Source: JACCZR01 sp963830065 (GTDB taxonomy: Bacteria; Actinomycetota; Thermoleophilia; Solirubrobacterales; Thermoleophilaceae). Taken from it: a stretch of 64,000 nucleotides of DNA. Every line of letters starts with the position of its first letter. Positions within the stretch are counted from its first letter, which is position 1. The stretch is from assembly GCA_963830065.1 (NCBI GenBank), contig CAWHLA010000008.1, positions 124,001-188,000 of the forward strand, written 5' to 3'. The notes below the pieces were generated by a model. The model did not search any database. It was not told the DNA's origin and worked only from the letters and a program-made list of their open reading frames with translations. Shown one piece after another: positions 24,916-34,107 of this stretch. Both the position numbers and the translations under genes were made by a program.

Positions 24916-25278
24916 CTACTGGGCGCGGCGGCGGTAGAAGTCCCGGCGGATGGACTCGGGGCGGCCCCACAGCGGGACGACCTCCATGCGCCCGCTGCGT
25001 GCCTCGCGCAGCACCAGCTCGCCGTGAACGTGCTGCTCGTCGAGCAGGGCCAGGGTTCCCTTCACCGTCTCCGCAGCCGCAGCGTGGCCGAACTTGTTGG
25101 CCACCCGCAGGCGCCAGTGCCAGTCGTGCTTGGAGTACGGCATGGCGTTGATCTGCACGATCAGCGAGGACACCTCGATGTAGCGGCCCTCGTCGAAGAT
25201 CCTCATGTCGAGCTCGAGCGAGGTCCAGTCCGGCGGAAGCGTGTCCAGGATCTCCTGGAAGTCCTCGGCGAGCGCCAT
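24916..25278 (-). CDS. Conserved hypothetical protein, 120 aa
   Basis: An unrecognised soluble protein with the sequence LAEDFQEILDTLPPDWTSLE near its start, then IYSLIVQ-like strands (YIEVSSLIVQINAMPY), HDWHWRLRVANKFGH, and LLDEQHVHGELVLREARS. ATG 25278 is preferred over upstream codons because TAGCCT (plus-strand 25286-25291) ends 7 bases before it; that box overlaps the stop codon of the carboxylase gene. It heads the operon with the receiver-like and GNAT genes. Confidence 0.65.
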   Translation of the reverse strand: MALAEDFQEILDTLPPDWTSLELDMRIFDEGRYIEVSSLIVQINAMPYSKHDWHWRLRVANKFGHAAAAETVKGTLALLDEQHVHGELVLREARSGRMEVVPLWGRPESIRRDFYRRRAQ

Positions 25279-25288
25279 AGGCGAGAGG

Positions 25289-26875
25289 CTACATGCGGTA
25301 GACAGGCCGGCGGATCGGCCCCAGCGGGGCGTTGGCGCACGCCGACAGCGCGAGGCCCACGACATCGCGGGTGGCCCCCGGCTCGATCACGCCGTCGTCC
25401 CACAGCCGCGCGGTGGAGTGGTAGGGGTGGCCCTCGCTCTCGTACTTCTCGCGCGTGCGCTCCTTGAGCGCCTCCAGCTCGTCGGGGTCGCGGTCGGAGG
25501 CCACCGTGCTCAGCACCGTGGCGGCCTGCTCGCCGCCCATCACCGAGATGCGGGCGTTGGGCCACATCCACAGGAAGCGCGGCCCGTAGGCGCGCCCGCA
25601 CATGCCGTAGTTGCCCGCTCCGTAGGAGCCCCCCACGATCACCGTCAGCTTCGGGACCCGCGCGCAGGAGACGGCGGCCACCATCTTCGCCCCGTCGCGG
25701 GCGATGCCGCCCGCCTCGTAGTCGCGGCCCACCATGAAGCCGCTGATGTTCTGCAGGAACAGCAGCGGCACCGATCGCTGGTCGCACAGCTCGATGAAGT
25801 GGGCGGCCTTGAGCGCGCTCTCGGAGAACAGCACGCCGTTGTTGGCCACCACGCCGACCGGGTGCCCGTGCACGCCTGCGAAGCCGCACACCAGCGTCTC
25901 GCCGTACAGCTTCTTGAACTCGTGGAACCGCGAGCCGTCGACCACCCGCGCGATCAGCTCGCGCGGGTCGTAGGGCGCGCGCGTGTCGGTCGGCACTGCG
26001 CCGGTCAGCTCGGCGGGGTCCACCGCCGGCTCCTCGGTGGCCGCGCGCTCCCACGGCGCAGGCACCCGCGGGCCGAGGGTGGCGACGATCGAGCGCACGG
26101 TCTCGAGCGCCTCGAGGTCATCCCCGGCCAGGTGGTCCGTGACGCCGCTGCGCCGGCTGTGCAGCTCGCCGCCGCCCAGCTCCTCGGCGGTCACCTCCTC
26201 GCCCGTAGCCGCCTTCACCAGCGGCGGCCCGCCGAGGAAGATCGTGCCCTGCTCGCGCACGATCACCGTCTCGTCGCTCATGGCGGGCACGTACGCGCCT
26301 CCCGCGGTGCAGGAGCCCATCACCACCGCGATTTGGGGAATGCCCTCGGCCGACATCGTGGCCTGGTTGAAGAAGATCCGGCCGAAGTGGGTCTTGTCGG
26401 GGAAGACCTCGTCCTGCATGGGCAGGAAGGCCCCGCCCGAGTCCACCAGATACACGCAGGGCAGCCGGTTCTCGAGCGCTATCTCCTGCGCGCGCAGGTG
26501 CTTCTTGACCGTCATCGGGAAGTAGGTGCCGCCCTTGACGGTGGCGTCGTTGGCCACGATCACCACCTCCCGGCCCGACACGCGGCCGATGCCGGTGATG
26601 ATCCCGGCGCCGGGCGCCTGGTCTTCGTAGAGGCCATGGGCGGCCAGCGGCGACAGCTCCAGGAAGGGCGCGCCCGCGTCGAGCAGGCGCTCCACCCGCT
26701 CACGGGGCAGCAGCTTGCCGCGCGACACGTGGCGCTCCGCCGCCTTCTCGCCGCCCCCGGCGCGCGAGCGCTCGAGCTCGGTCCCGAGGTCGGCGGCCAG
26801 CTCGGCGTGCGCGGCCTGGTTGGCGGCGAACTCCTCGCTGCCCGGGCGGGCGCGGCTGGAGAGGACGACGCTCAT
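25289..26875 (-). CDS. Methylcrotonyl-CoA carboxylase, carboxyltransferase (beta) subunit
   Basis: A 528-residue acyl-CoA carboxylase beta subunit. The stretch FLPMQDEVFPDKTHFGRIFF and CTAGGAYVPAMSDETVIV is characteristic of the methylcrotonyl-CoA type. The second crotonase half has FLQNISGFMVGRDYEAGGI and GSYGAGNYGMCGRAY. It moves CO2 from carboxybiotin to 3-methylcrotonyl-CoA to give 3-methylglutaconyl-CoA in leucine breakdown. Its ATG overlaps the alpha-subunit stop (ATGA). Geranyl-CoA carboxylase is the main alternative. Confidence 0.9.
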   Translation of the reverse strand: MSVVLSSRARPGSEEFAANQAAHAELAADLGTELERSRAGGGEKAAERHVSRGKLLPRERVERLLDAGAPFLELSPLAAHGLYEDQAPGAGIITGIGRVSGREVVIVANDATVKGGTYFPMTVKKHLRAQEIALENRLPCVYLVDSGGAFLPMQDEVFPDKTHFGRIFFNQATMSAEGIPQIAVVMGSCTAGGAYVPAMSDETVIVREQGTIFLGGPPLVKAATGEEVTAEELGGGELHSRRSGVTDHLAGDDLEALETVRSIVATLGPRVPAPWERAATEEPAVDPAELTGAVPTDTRAPYDPRELIARVVDGSRFHEFKKLYGETLVCGFAGVHGHPVGVVANNGVLFSESALKAAHFIELCDQRSVPLLFLQNISGFMVGRDYEAGGIARDGAKMVAAVSCARVPKLTVIVGGSYGAGNYGMCGRAYGPRFLWMWPNARISVMGGEQAATVLSTVASDRDPDELEALKERTREKYESEGHPYHSTARLWDDGVIEPGATRDVVGLALSACANAPLGPIRRPVYRM

Positions 26876-28803
26876 TCGGAGGCCGGGCCCACCGCGACCA
26901 GCGCCTCGCCGCGGCTGACCTGGTCGCCCTCGCTCACCGCCAGGTCGCCCACCACCCCGTCGGCGGGCGCCACGACCTGCAACTCCATCTTCATCGACTC
27001 GAGCACCACCAGCACGTCGCCCTCGCTGACGGAGTCACCCTCGCCCACCTTCACCGCGAGCACGTTGCCCGGCATCGGCGCCTCCAGCGAGGCCGCGCCC
27101 GAACCCGTGCCGCCACGCAGCTCGATCCGCTCCTCGCGAAAGCCCCACGCGCGCCCGCCCACCCCCACGCGCGTGACCTCGCCGTCGCGAGCGTAGGCCC
27201 AGGTGCGCCGCTCGCCGTCGTGCGTCACCGCCAGCCGGCCGGCGCCGGCGGGCTCCGCCGTGGCCGTCCGCTCGGCGCCGACGACCTCGACCACCTCGCC
27301 GCCGCCCTCGGGCTCCAGGCGCCAGCGCAGCGGCGCCGGGCCGTCGATGCGCCACGCGGTCAGGTAGTCCCACGGGTCGCCCTCCCCCGCGCCGAGCTCG
27401 AGCCCACGGGCCAGCGCCGCCACCGTGGCGGCCTCGGCGTCGGCCTCGGGATCGGGATCGGTGGCCGGGAGCCGCTCGACCAGCCCGGTGTCCATGTCCC
27501 CCGCCCGCACGTCGCCGTCGGCGAGCAGCCGCCGCAGGAACGCGGTGTTCACCGGGGGCCCCAACAGGGCCATGTGCGCGAGCGCCGCGTCCAGACGGTC
27601 GAGCGCCAGCTCGCGCGAGGGAGCGTGCGCGACCACCTTGGCCAGCAGCGAGTCGTAGTGCGTGGTCACCTCGCTGCCCAGCTCGACGCCACTGTCCACC
27701 CGCACGCCGGGGCCAGCGGGCTCGTCGTAGGCCACGATCCGCCCGGCACCCGGAAGGAAGCCCTGCTCGGGATCCTCGGCGCAGACCCGCGCCTCGATCG
27801 CGTGACCGTCCATCGTCACGTCGTCCTGGCCCAGCCACAGCGCCTCCCCGGCCGCCACCCGCAGCTGGGCCTCCACGAGGTCGAGCCCGCAGACCATCTC
27901 GGTGACCGGGTGCTCGACCTGCAGCCGGGCGTTGAGCTCCAGGAAGAAGAAGTCGTCTCCGGAGACCAGGAACTCGCACGTGCCCGCGTTCTGGTAGCCG
28001 GCCGCGCGGGCCAGAGCCACCGCGGCCTCCCCCATCCGCTCGCGCAGCTCCGGCGACACCGCCGGCGACGGGCACTCCTCGATCAGCTTCTGGTGGCGGC
28101 GCTGGAGGCTGCACTCGCGCTCGCCCAGGTGCACTGCCCCGCCGTGGGAGTCGGCCAGCAGCTGCACCTCGACGTGGCGCGCGTGCTCCACGTAGCGCTC
28201 GGCCAGCAGCGAGTCGTCGCCGAAGCCTGCCTTGGCCTCCCGCCGCGCCGCCGCCAGCGCCTCGGGCAGCTCGTCCGCCGTGCGCACGATCCGCATGCCG
28301 CGCCCACCGCCGCCCGCCGCCGCCTTGACCATGAGCGGGAAGCGGTCGTCCTCCTCGGCCGCCCACGAGACGATGTCCTCGTCGGTCAGGCCGGGGCGCT
28401 CGATGCCGGGCACCGTCGGCACCCCGGCGTCGGCGGCGAGCAGCTTCGCCGCCACCTTGTCGCCCAGCTTCTCGGTCGCCTCCGGCGGAGGGCCGACGAA
28501 CACCAGGCCCGCCTCGGCGCACGTGCGGGCGAACGACGCGCGCTCACTGAGGAAGCCGTAGCCGGGGTGGATCGCCTCGGCGCCCGCCCGCTGGGCCGCC
28601 TCGACGATCGCCTCGGCGCTCAGGTAGGACTCGGCCGCCGGCGCCGGCCCGATGGTCAGCGCGGTATCGGCCATGCGCACGTGCGGTGCCCGGGCGTCGG
28701 CCTCCGAGCACACGGCGACCGACCGGATGCCCAGCCGCGTCAGCGTGCGCATCACCCGCACGGCGATCTCACCGCGGTTGGCGACGAGAATGGCGGAGAA
28801 CAT
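26872..28803 (-). CDS. Methylcrotonyl-CoA carboxylase, biotin-containing (alpha) subunit
   Basis: A 643-residue chain with biotin carboxylase (1-450: ILVANRGEIAVRVMRT, ATP-grasp KAAAGGGGRGMRIV, FLELNARLQVEHPVTE), a linking BT-like domain (about 480-560) and a biotinyl domain at the end, where ESMKMELQV gives the biotinylated Lys. Start ATG directly follows the acyl-CoA dehydrogenase stop with no gap. It carboxylates its own biotin with ATP and bicarbonate. Alpha subunits of acetyl/propionyl-CoA carboxylase look alike; the MCC assignment rests on the beta subunit and the operon. Confidence 0.9.
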   Translation of the reverse strand: MFSAILVANRGEIAVRVMRTLTRLGIRSVAVCSEADARAPHVRMADTALTIGPAPAAESYLSAEAIVEAAQRAGAEAIHPGYGFLSERASFARTCAEAGLVFVGPPPEATEKLGDKVAAKLLAADAGVPTVPGIERPGLTDEDIVSWAAEEDDRFPLMVKAAAGGGGRGMRIVRTADELPEALAAARREAKAGFGDDSLLAERYVEHARHVEVQLLADSHGGAVHLGERECSLQRRHQKLIEECPSPAVSPELRERMGEAAVALARAAGYQNAGTCEFLVSGDDFFFLELNARLQVEHPVTEMVCGLDLVEAQLRVAAGEALWLGQDDVTMDGHAIEARVCAEDPEQGFLPGAGRIVAYDEPAGPGVRVDSGVELGSEVTTHYDSLLAKVVAHAPSRELALDRLDAALAHMALLGPPVNTAFLRRLLADGDVRAGDMDTGLVERLPATDPDPEADAEAATVAALARGLELGAGEGDPWDYLTAWRIDGPAPLRWRLEPEGGGEVVEVVGAERTATAEPAGAGRLAVTHDGERRTWAYARDGEVTRVGVGGRAWGFREERIELRGGTGSGAASLEAPMPGNVLAVKVGEGDSVSEGDVLVVLESMKMELQVVAPADGVVGDLAVSEGDQVSRGEALVAVGPASE

Positions 28804-29937
28804 CTACGCGCCGAGCGCCCGGGCGATCACCATCTGCTGCACCTCGTCGGTGCCCTCGCCGATGGTGAGGATCTTTGCGTCGCGGTACATGCGGCACACC
28901 GGGTACTCCTCGATGTAGCCGTAGCCGCCGTGGATCTGAACCGCCTCTTCGGCGCAGCGCACCGCCAGGCGGCCGGTCTTCAGCTTGGCCTGGGCGGCGA
29001 TCAGGTCGAACGGCTTCCCCTGGTCCTTGAGCACGGCGGCCTTGTAGACGAGGAACCGGGCGGCCTCGATCTCGGTGGCCATGTCGGCCAGCTTGATCTG
29101 GATGGCCTGAAAGCTGGAGATGGACTTCCCGAACGCCTTGCGCTCCTTGGCGTAGGCCAGGGCCTCGGACAGGGCGCCCTCGGCAAGCCCGAGCCCCATG
29201 GCGGCCACGCCGATGCGCCCGATGGCCAGCACCTGCAGGAACTGCTTGAAGCCCTGCCCGCGGGGGCCCACCAGGTTCTCCTCCGGGACACGCGCGCCCT
29301 CGAAGGTGAGTGGCCGGGTGTCCGAGGCGTTCCAGCCCATCTTGCGGTAGGGCTCGCCGACCTCGTAGCCCGGCGTGCCGTTGGGCACCAGCAGGTTGGA
29401 GATCTCGTTCTCGCCGGTGAGGGCAGTGATGACGACCATCCCCGAGATGTCGGTGCCCGCGTTGGTGATGAACTGCTTGGCGCCGTCGATCACCCACTCG
29501 CCGTCCTCGAGCTTGGCGCGCGTCTTGGTGTTGCCGGCGTCGGAGCCGGCCTCGGGCTCGGTCAGCCCGAACGCGCCCAGCTTCTTGCCGGCGCACAGCT
29601 GCGGCATCCACTCCTGCTTCTGCTCCTCGGAGCCGAACAGGTAGATCGGCTGGGTGCCGAGTGAGGTGTGGGCGCACAGCGTGATCGCCACCGAGGAGTC
29701 CACCCGCGTGAGCTCCTCGACCGCCAGCGCGTAGGCCAGCGAGTCGCCGCCCGCGCCGCCGTACTCCTCGGGGAACGGGATGCCCATCAGGTTGAGCTCG
29801 CCCAGCTGGCGGATGAGGTCGTAGGGAACCGACTTCGTGCGATCCAGCTCCTCGGCCACCGGCGCCACCTCGCCCTCGGCGAAGTCGCGGACGGTGCGGC
29901 GGATCAGCTCGTGGTCGTCGGAGAGGTCGAAGTCCAT
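28804..29937 (-). CDS. Acyl-CoA dehydrogenase (isovaleryl/short branched-chain type)
   Basis: A 377-residue flavoprotein. FAD signatures AFGLTEPEAGSDAG and TGRLAVRCAEEAVQIHGGYGY are present; the catalytic base is the Glu in LTIGEGTDEVQQ. It would dehydrogenate an acyl-CoA, here most likely isovaleryl-CoA, since methylcrotonyl-CoA carboxylase genes follow directly. A CATACT box ends 7 bases before the ATG, and a perfect palindrome overlaps this promoter, so the divergent TetR gene is the probable repressor. Confidence 0.9.
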   Translation of the reverse strand: MDFDLSDDHELIRRTVRDFAEGEVAPVAEELDRTKSVPYDLIRQLGELNLMGIPFPEEYGGAGGDSLAYALAVEELTRVDSSVAITLCAHTSLGTQPIYLFGSEEQKQEWMPQLCAGKKLGAFGLTEPEAGSDAGNTKTRAKLEDGEWVIDGAKQFITNAGTDISGMVVITALTGENEISNLLVPNGTPGYEVGEPYRKMGWNASDTRPLTFEGARVPEENLVGPRGQGFKQFLQVLAIGRIGVAAMGLGLAEGALSEALAYAKERKAFGKSISSFQAIQIKLADMATEIEAARFLVYKAAVLKDQGKPFDLIAAQAKLKTGRLAVRCAEEAVQIHGGYGYIEEYPVCRMYRDAKILTIGEGTDEVQQMVIARALGA

Positions 29938-29948
29938 GGCCGTCAGTA

Positions 29949-29962
29949 TGAACGATCGTTCA
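29949..29962. promoter_or_regulatory. TetR-type operator, perfect palindrome
   Basis: TGAACGATCGTTCA is a perfect 14-base palindrome. It begins 11 bases before the acyl-CoA dehydrogenase start and covers its -10 region. Acyl-CoA responsive TetR regulators often bind TGAnnG-type palindromes. A 12/14 match, TGAACGTTCGCTCA, lies at 30014-30027 within the first codons of tetR. Confidence 0.65.
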
Positions 29963-29993
29963 GCAAAGTTGCAAGTCCAGCTTGGACAAGCGG

Positions 29994-29999
29994 TATGGT
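29994..29999 (+). promoter_or_regulatory. -10 box TATGGT of the tetR gene
   Basis: TATGGT ends 7 bases before GTG 30007 and so selects that start from several upstream in-frame codons. The second TetR operator-like site lies just downstream, over codons 3-7. Confidence 0.55.
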
Positions 30000-30006
30000 G
30001 CGGGTC

Positions 30007-30618
30007 GTGGCGGTGAACGTTCGCTCAGAAGACACGCGCGAGCGCATCCACGAGGCGGGCCTGGAGCTGTTCGACGAGCGCGGCTACACGGGCACCAGCG
30101 TGCGGGACCTGGCGGAGCGCTGCGGCCTGACCCCCGGCGCCCTCTACAACCACTACGCCTCGAAGGACGACCTGCTGTTCGCGATCGTCGACCGCGTCCA
30201 CGACCTGGCCGACGACGTGCTGGCCGGCGCCCTGCGCGAGGCGGACGGCGGCGCGGAGGCAAAGCTCGAGGCGATGGCCTCGGCGTTCACGCTGTTCCAC
30301 ATCGAGCGGCCCGCGGCCACGCGGGTGGCCAACCGCGACTACGTCTACCTCCCCGCCGGGGAGCGGGAGAGCGTGGTCCGCCGCCGGCGGCGGGTGCGAG
30401 CACTGTTCGCCGACACGCTGCGCCAGGGCGAGCGCGAGGGCAGCTTCTCCTTCGCCGAGCTGGGCTCCGAGGACGCCGTCGAGGCCGCGTCCATGGCGAT
30501 CCTCAACATGGCGGTCTGGGTGGCCGACTGGTTCGACCCGTCGGGGCCCCGCTCAGCGGAGGACACCGCCGCCCTGCACGGCCGGCTGGCCCTGCGGATC
30601 GCGCGCAGCTCTGGGTGA
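30007..30618 (+). CDS. TetR-family transcriptional regulator
   Basis: A 203-residue regulator. The HTH is in residues about 10-55: RERIHEAGLELFDERGYTG and LAERCGLTPGALYNHYASKD. The C-terminal domain is TetR_C-like with RPAATRVANRDYVYL. It is divergent from the acyl-CoA dehydrogenase operon and is flanked by two related palindromes, so it probably represses both that operon and itself, with an acyl-CoA as inducer. Its 3' end overlaps the convergent oxidoreductase gene by 66 bases. Confidence 0.9.
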   Translation: MAVNVRSEDTRERIHEAGLELFDERGYTGTSVRDLAERCGLTPGALYNHYASKDDLLFAIVDRVHDLADDVLAGALREADGGAEAKLEAMASAFTLFHIERPAATRVANRDYVYLPAGERESVVRRRRRVRALFADTLRQGEREGSFSFAELGSEDAVEAASMAILNMAVWVADWFDPSGPRSAEDTAALHGRLALRIARSSG

Positions 30619-33600
30619 GCCGCCCGAGCGGCCGGCCACGGCGGCGAGGTTCTCGCTCATCGCCCGGGCCTGCAGGCGGAAGTCCTCCACCGCCGCGAGC
30701 TTGATCTCCTCGTAGCCGCGCACCACCTCCGGCAGCTCGGCGATCGCCTCCACCTGGCCGGCGGTCGCGGGGTCGAGGTGCTCGAGCGCGCCGCTCACGA
30801 CCGAGCGGTACTCCTCGATCAGGGCGCGCTCGGTGCGGCGAACCTTCGACCGGCCGAACGGGTCCAGGCCTCGGCCGCGCAGCCGCCGTGCCCGGTAGAG
30901 CGCCCGCAGCAGCGGGAGGACCCACGGCCCAAAGCCGAGCTTGCGCTTCAGCCCCAGCGCCCGCATCAGTGGCGGGTGGAGCAGGAGCCGCACCTTGGCT
31001 CCGTGCCCGAACTCGGCCTGGCGGCGCGCACGCTCCACCGAGTCCAGGTGAAGGCGGGCGACCTCGTACTCGTCCTTGTAGGCCATGAGCTTGAACAGCC
31101 CGCGGGCGTAGGCCTCGGCCACGGCGGTGCCGCCGCCGGTCTGCTCGTGCTCGACCCGGGCCACGCGCAGCACGTCGGACAGGTAGCGCTCGGCGTAGGC
31201 GAGGTCCCCGTAGGCGATCAGCTCGCTCACTCGCAGCTCGAGCAGCCGGCGCAGCTCGCCCTCGACCTTCGCGCCCTCGAGGAGCTCCAGCGCGCGCGGA
31301 TCCGGCTCCGGCTCGGGGGGCTCGCCGGTGGCCAGCGCCGCATCCACCGCGACGGGGTCGGCCACGGCCGCCCGGCCCCAGCGGAAAGCGTCGCGGTTGG
31401 TCTCGACAGCGGTGCCGTTGAGCTCGATCGCCTGCTCGATCGCATCCGCCGCGACCGGCAGGCAGCCCCGCTGGTAGGTGGCGCCGAGCATGAGCATGTT
31501 CGCGGGCATGTGGTCGCCGAAGAGTCGCTGGGCGAGGGCCCCGGCGTCGATCGACACCGCGTCCTCGCCCCGGGTGGCGTCCAGGACGCGGCGCAGGGCC
31601 AGCGAGGTGTCGGTGAGTCCGGCGCGCGGGTCGGTGACCATTGCCGCGGTCGGCGTCTCGGAGGTGTTCAGAACGGCCACGGTGCGCTCCGCAGCGAGCG
31701 TCTTGAGCGTCTCGGGGGCGGCAGCGCCGAGCAGGTCCAGCCCCAGCAGCACGTCAACCGTGCCCTCGCCCGCCCGCAGCTGGCCCTCCACGGGGCGCGA
31801 GGCGATGCGAACGTCGGAGAGGACGGGCCCGCCCTTCTGCGCGAGGCCTGTCTGGTCGAGGCCGGCGGCGTGCCGCCCGTCCAGGTGGGCGGCCATCTGA
31901 AGGATCGCCGACACGGTCACGACGCCCGTGCCCCCCACTCCCGGCATGCGCACCAGGACGTCCTCGGGCACTCGCAGCGCCGGCTCGGGGAGCTCGACGG
32001 GAAGCGGCGGCCGCGCGGTCGCGTCCGCCTCGCGCTTCGGCGTGACCATCACGAACGAGGGGCAGTCGCCCATCAGGCACGAGAGGTCGCTGTTGCACGA
32101 GGCCTGGTGGATCCGGGTCTTGCGGCCGAACTCGGTCTGCACCGGCTGCACCGACAGGCAGGACGACTTCTCGCCACAGTCGCCGCAGCCCTCGCACACG
32201 CGCTCGTTGATCCACACGCGCTCGGCCGGCTGGGGCAGCTTGCCCCGCTTGCGCAAGCGACGCTTCTCGGTCGCGCACTGGTCGTCGTGGATCAGGACCG
32301 TCACGCCCGGCGTGGCGGCCAGCTCGGCGGCGGCCTCCTCGAAACCGTCGCGGTGGCGCACCTCCGCACCAGGTGAGAGCTCGACGCCGCGGTAGCGCTC
32401 GGGCTCGGGGGTGGTGACGATCACGCGGGCGACGCCCTCCAGCTCGAGCACGCGGGTGAGCGCGGGGACGGCCAGCTTGCCCTCGGGCTGCTGGCCGCCG
32501 GTCATGGCGACGGCGTCGTTGTAGAGCAGGCGGTAGGTGATGTCCACCCCGGCCGCCACGGCCGCGCGGATCGCGAGCGACCCCGAGTGGTGGAAGGTGC
32601 CGTCGCCGAGGTTCTGGGTGAAGTGGGCGTCGTCGGTGAACGGCGCCAGGCCGATCCACTGCGCCCCCTCCCCACCCATCTGCGGCATGCCCACCAGCCG
32701 GCCGCGGCGCCCACCGCCGTCGAGGGCGACCATCGTGTGACAGCCGATGCCCACGCCGACGAGGTCGTCCGCCCCCGCGCGGGTCGAGGTGTTGTGGGGG
32801 CAGCCCGAGCAGAAGTAGGGAGTGCGCTTAGGGAGCGGCGCGAGCGGTAGCTCGAGCAGGCGGCCGGTCGGCTCCTGTGCCGCCAGCCGGGCCCGTACGT
32901 GCTCGGGCAGGTCGGCGTCGTCCAGCACCCGGCCCAGTGCGCGGGCTACGTCGTCGGCACTCGCCGAGCCGCGCACCGGCACGAGCGGCCGGCCCTCCGC
33001 GTCGTGCTCGCCCAGCACCAGCGGCGCGGCGGGGGTGCGGTAGAGCGCCTCCTTCACTCGGCTCTCTAGGAAGGCCAGCTTGTCCTCCACCACGAGCACC
33101 GTCTCCACCCCGGCCGTCAGGCGACGGACCTCGGCGTCCTCGAGCGGCCACGGCATCCCGATCTGCACCAGCCGCAGGCCCAGCGCCTCGCGCTCGGGCT
33201 CGCCGAGGCCGAGGTCGTCGAGGGCCCGCAGCACGGCGGCCCAGGCGAGACCCCCGGCGACTATCGCCATGCGAGGGGCGCGGGGCTCGAAGGCGAGGCG
33301 GTTGAGCCCGGCTATCCGGGCGTACTCGCGGGCGCGCTCCAGGCGCCCGGCCATCAGGTCGTGCTCGGCCTCGAGGTTGTAGGGCGGCAGGAGCACGGGC
33401 GGCCCGGACTCCGCGCGCGGTGGCAGGTCGGGGATCAGCGTGCGGGGGATCCCGACGTCGACGGTGCCCGCGGCGTCGGCGATGTCGGCGACGACCTTCA
33501 GGCCCGCCCACAGCCCCGCGTGGCGGGAGAGCGCCACGGCGTGCAGGCCGTGGCTCAGCAGCTCCGGCACCGAGGACGGCGCGAGAACCGGGACCAGCAG

Positions 33601-34107
33601 GCTGCGGCACATGGGCTCGCAGGAGCTGGGCACCGTGGAGGACTTCGCCGAGGGGTCGTCGCCGATCAGGGCCACGGCGCCACCCAGCGGGGCGGTGCCG
33701 CTGAGGTTTCCGTGCCGCACCGCGTCGGCCGCCCGGTCGAAGCCGGGGTTCTTGCCGTACCAGACGCCGGTCACGCCGTCGTGGCGGCGGCCACCCAGCT
33801 CGCCGAGCAGCTGCGTGCCCGCGACCGCCGTCGCGGCGAGCTCCTCGTTGAGGCCCGGCTGGAACACCACGCCCGCGGCGTGGGTGTGCTCGGCCGCGCG
33901 GCGCAGCTCGTTGTCCAGGCCGCCAAGGGGCGAGCCCTGGTAGCCGCTCACGAACAGCCCCGTGTCGAGGCCGCGAGCGGTGTCGAGCCGGCGCTGGTCG
34001 AGCATCAGGCGCACCAGCGCCTGGATTCCGGACATGACGACCGGCCCGTCCTCCGCGGTGTAGCGATCCGACAGCGAGACGTCGGGGCGATCGACGGTGG
34101 CGCTCAC
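30553..34107 (-). CDS. Indolepyruvate ferredoxin oxidoreductase, one-chain type
   Basis: A 1184-residue fused 2-oxoacid:ferredoxin oxidoreductase. The N-terminal part has GYQGSPLGGLDNEL and the TPP-binding region near 440-560 (FCSGCPHNTSTR, GIGCHTMVAL, QNLGDGTFHHSG). A cluster motif CEGCGDCGEKSSC lies about residue 650, and the gamma domain begins MPGVGGTGVVTVSAIL. It decarboxylates 2-oxo acids from aromatic or branched-chain amino acids to acyl-CoA, reducing ferredoxin. GTG 34107 overlaps the dehydrogenase stop (GTGA). The last about 25 residues, after SENLAAVAGRSG, look like read-through into unselected sequence. Confidence 0.88.
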   Translation of the reverse strand: MSATVDRPDVSLSDRYTAEDGPVVMSGIQALVRLMLDQRRLDTARGLDTGLFVSGYQGSPLGGLDNELRRAAEHTHAAGVVFQPGLNEELAATAVAGTQLLGELGGRRHDGVTGVWYGKNPGFDRAADAVRHGNLSGTAPLGGAVALIGDDPSAKSSTVPSSCEPMCRSLLVPVLAPSSVPELLSHGLHAVALSRHAGLWAGLKVVADIADAAGTVDVGIPRTLIPDLPPRAESGPPVLLPPYNLEAEHDLMAGRLERAREYARIAGLNRLAFEPRAPRMAIVAGGLAWAAVLRALDDLGLGEPEREALGLRLVQIGMPWPLEDAEVRRLTAGVETVLVVEDKLAFLESRVKEALYRTPAAPLVLGEHDAEGRPLVPVRGSASADDVARALGRVLDDADLPEHVRARLAAQEPTGRLLELPLAPLPKRTPYFCSGCPHNTSTRAGADDLVGVGIGCHTMVALDGGGRRGRLVGMPQMGGEGAQWIGLAPFTDDAHFTQNLGDGTFHHSGSLAIRAAVAAGVDITYRLLYNDAVAMTGGQQPEGKLAVPALTRVLELEGVARVIVTTPEPERYRGVELSPGAEVRHRDGFEEAAAELAATPGVTVLIHDDQCATEKRRLRKRGKLPQPAERVWINERVCEGCGDCGEKSSCLSVQPVQTEFGRKTRIHQASCNSDLSCLMGDCPSFVMVTPKREADATARPPLPVELPEPALRVPEDVLVRMPGVGGTGVVTVSAILQMAAHLDGRHAAGLDQTGLAQKGGPVLSDVRIASRPVEGQLRAGEGTVDVLLGLDLLGAAAPETLKTLAAERTVAVLNTSETPTAAMVTDPRAGLTDTSLALRRVLDATRGEDAVSIDAGALAQRLFGDHMPANMLMLGATYQRGCLPVAADAIEQAIELNGTAVETNRDAFRWGRAAVADPVAVDAALATGEPPEPEPDPRALELLEGAKVEGELRRLLELRVSELIAYGDLAYAERYLSDVLRVARVEHEQTGGGTAVAEAYARGLFKLMAYKDEYEVARLHLDSVERARRQAEFGHGAKVRLLLHPPLMRALGLKRKLGFGPWVLPLLRALYRARRLRGRGLDPFGRSKVRRTERALIEEYRSVVSGALEHLDPATAGQVEAIAELPEVVRGYEEIKLAAVEDFRLQARAMSENLAAVAGRSGGSPRAARDPQGQPAVQGGGVLR

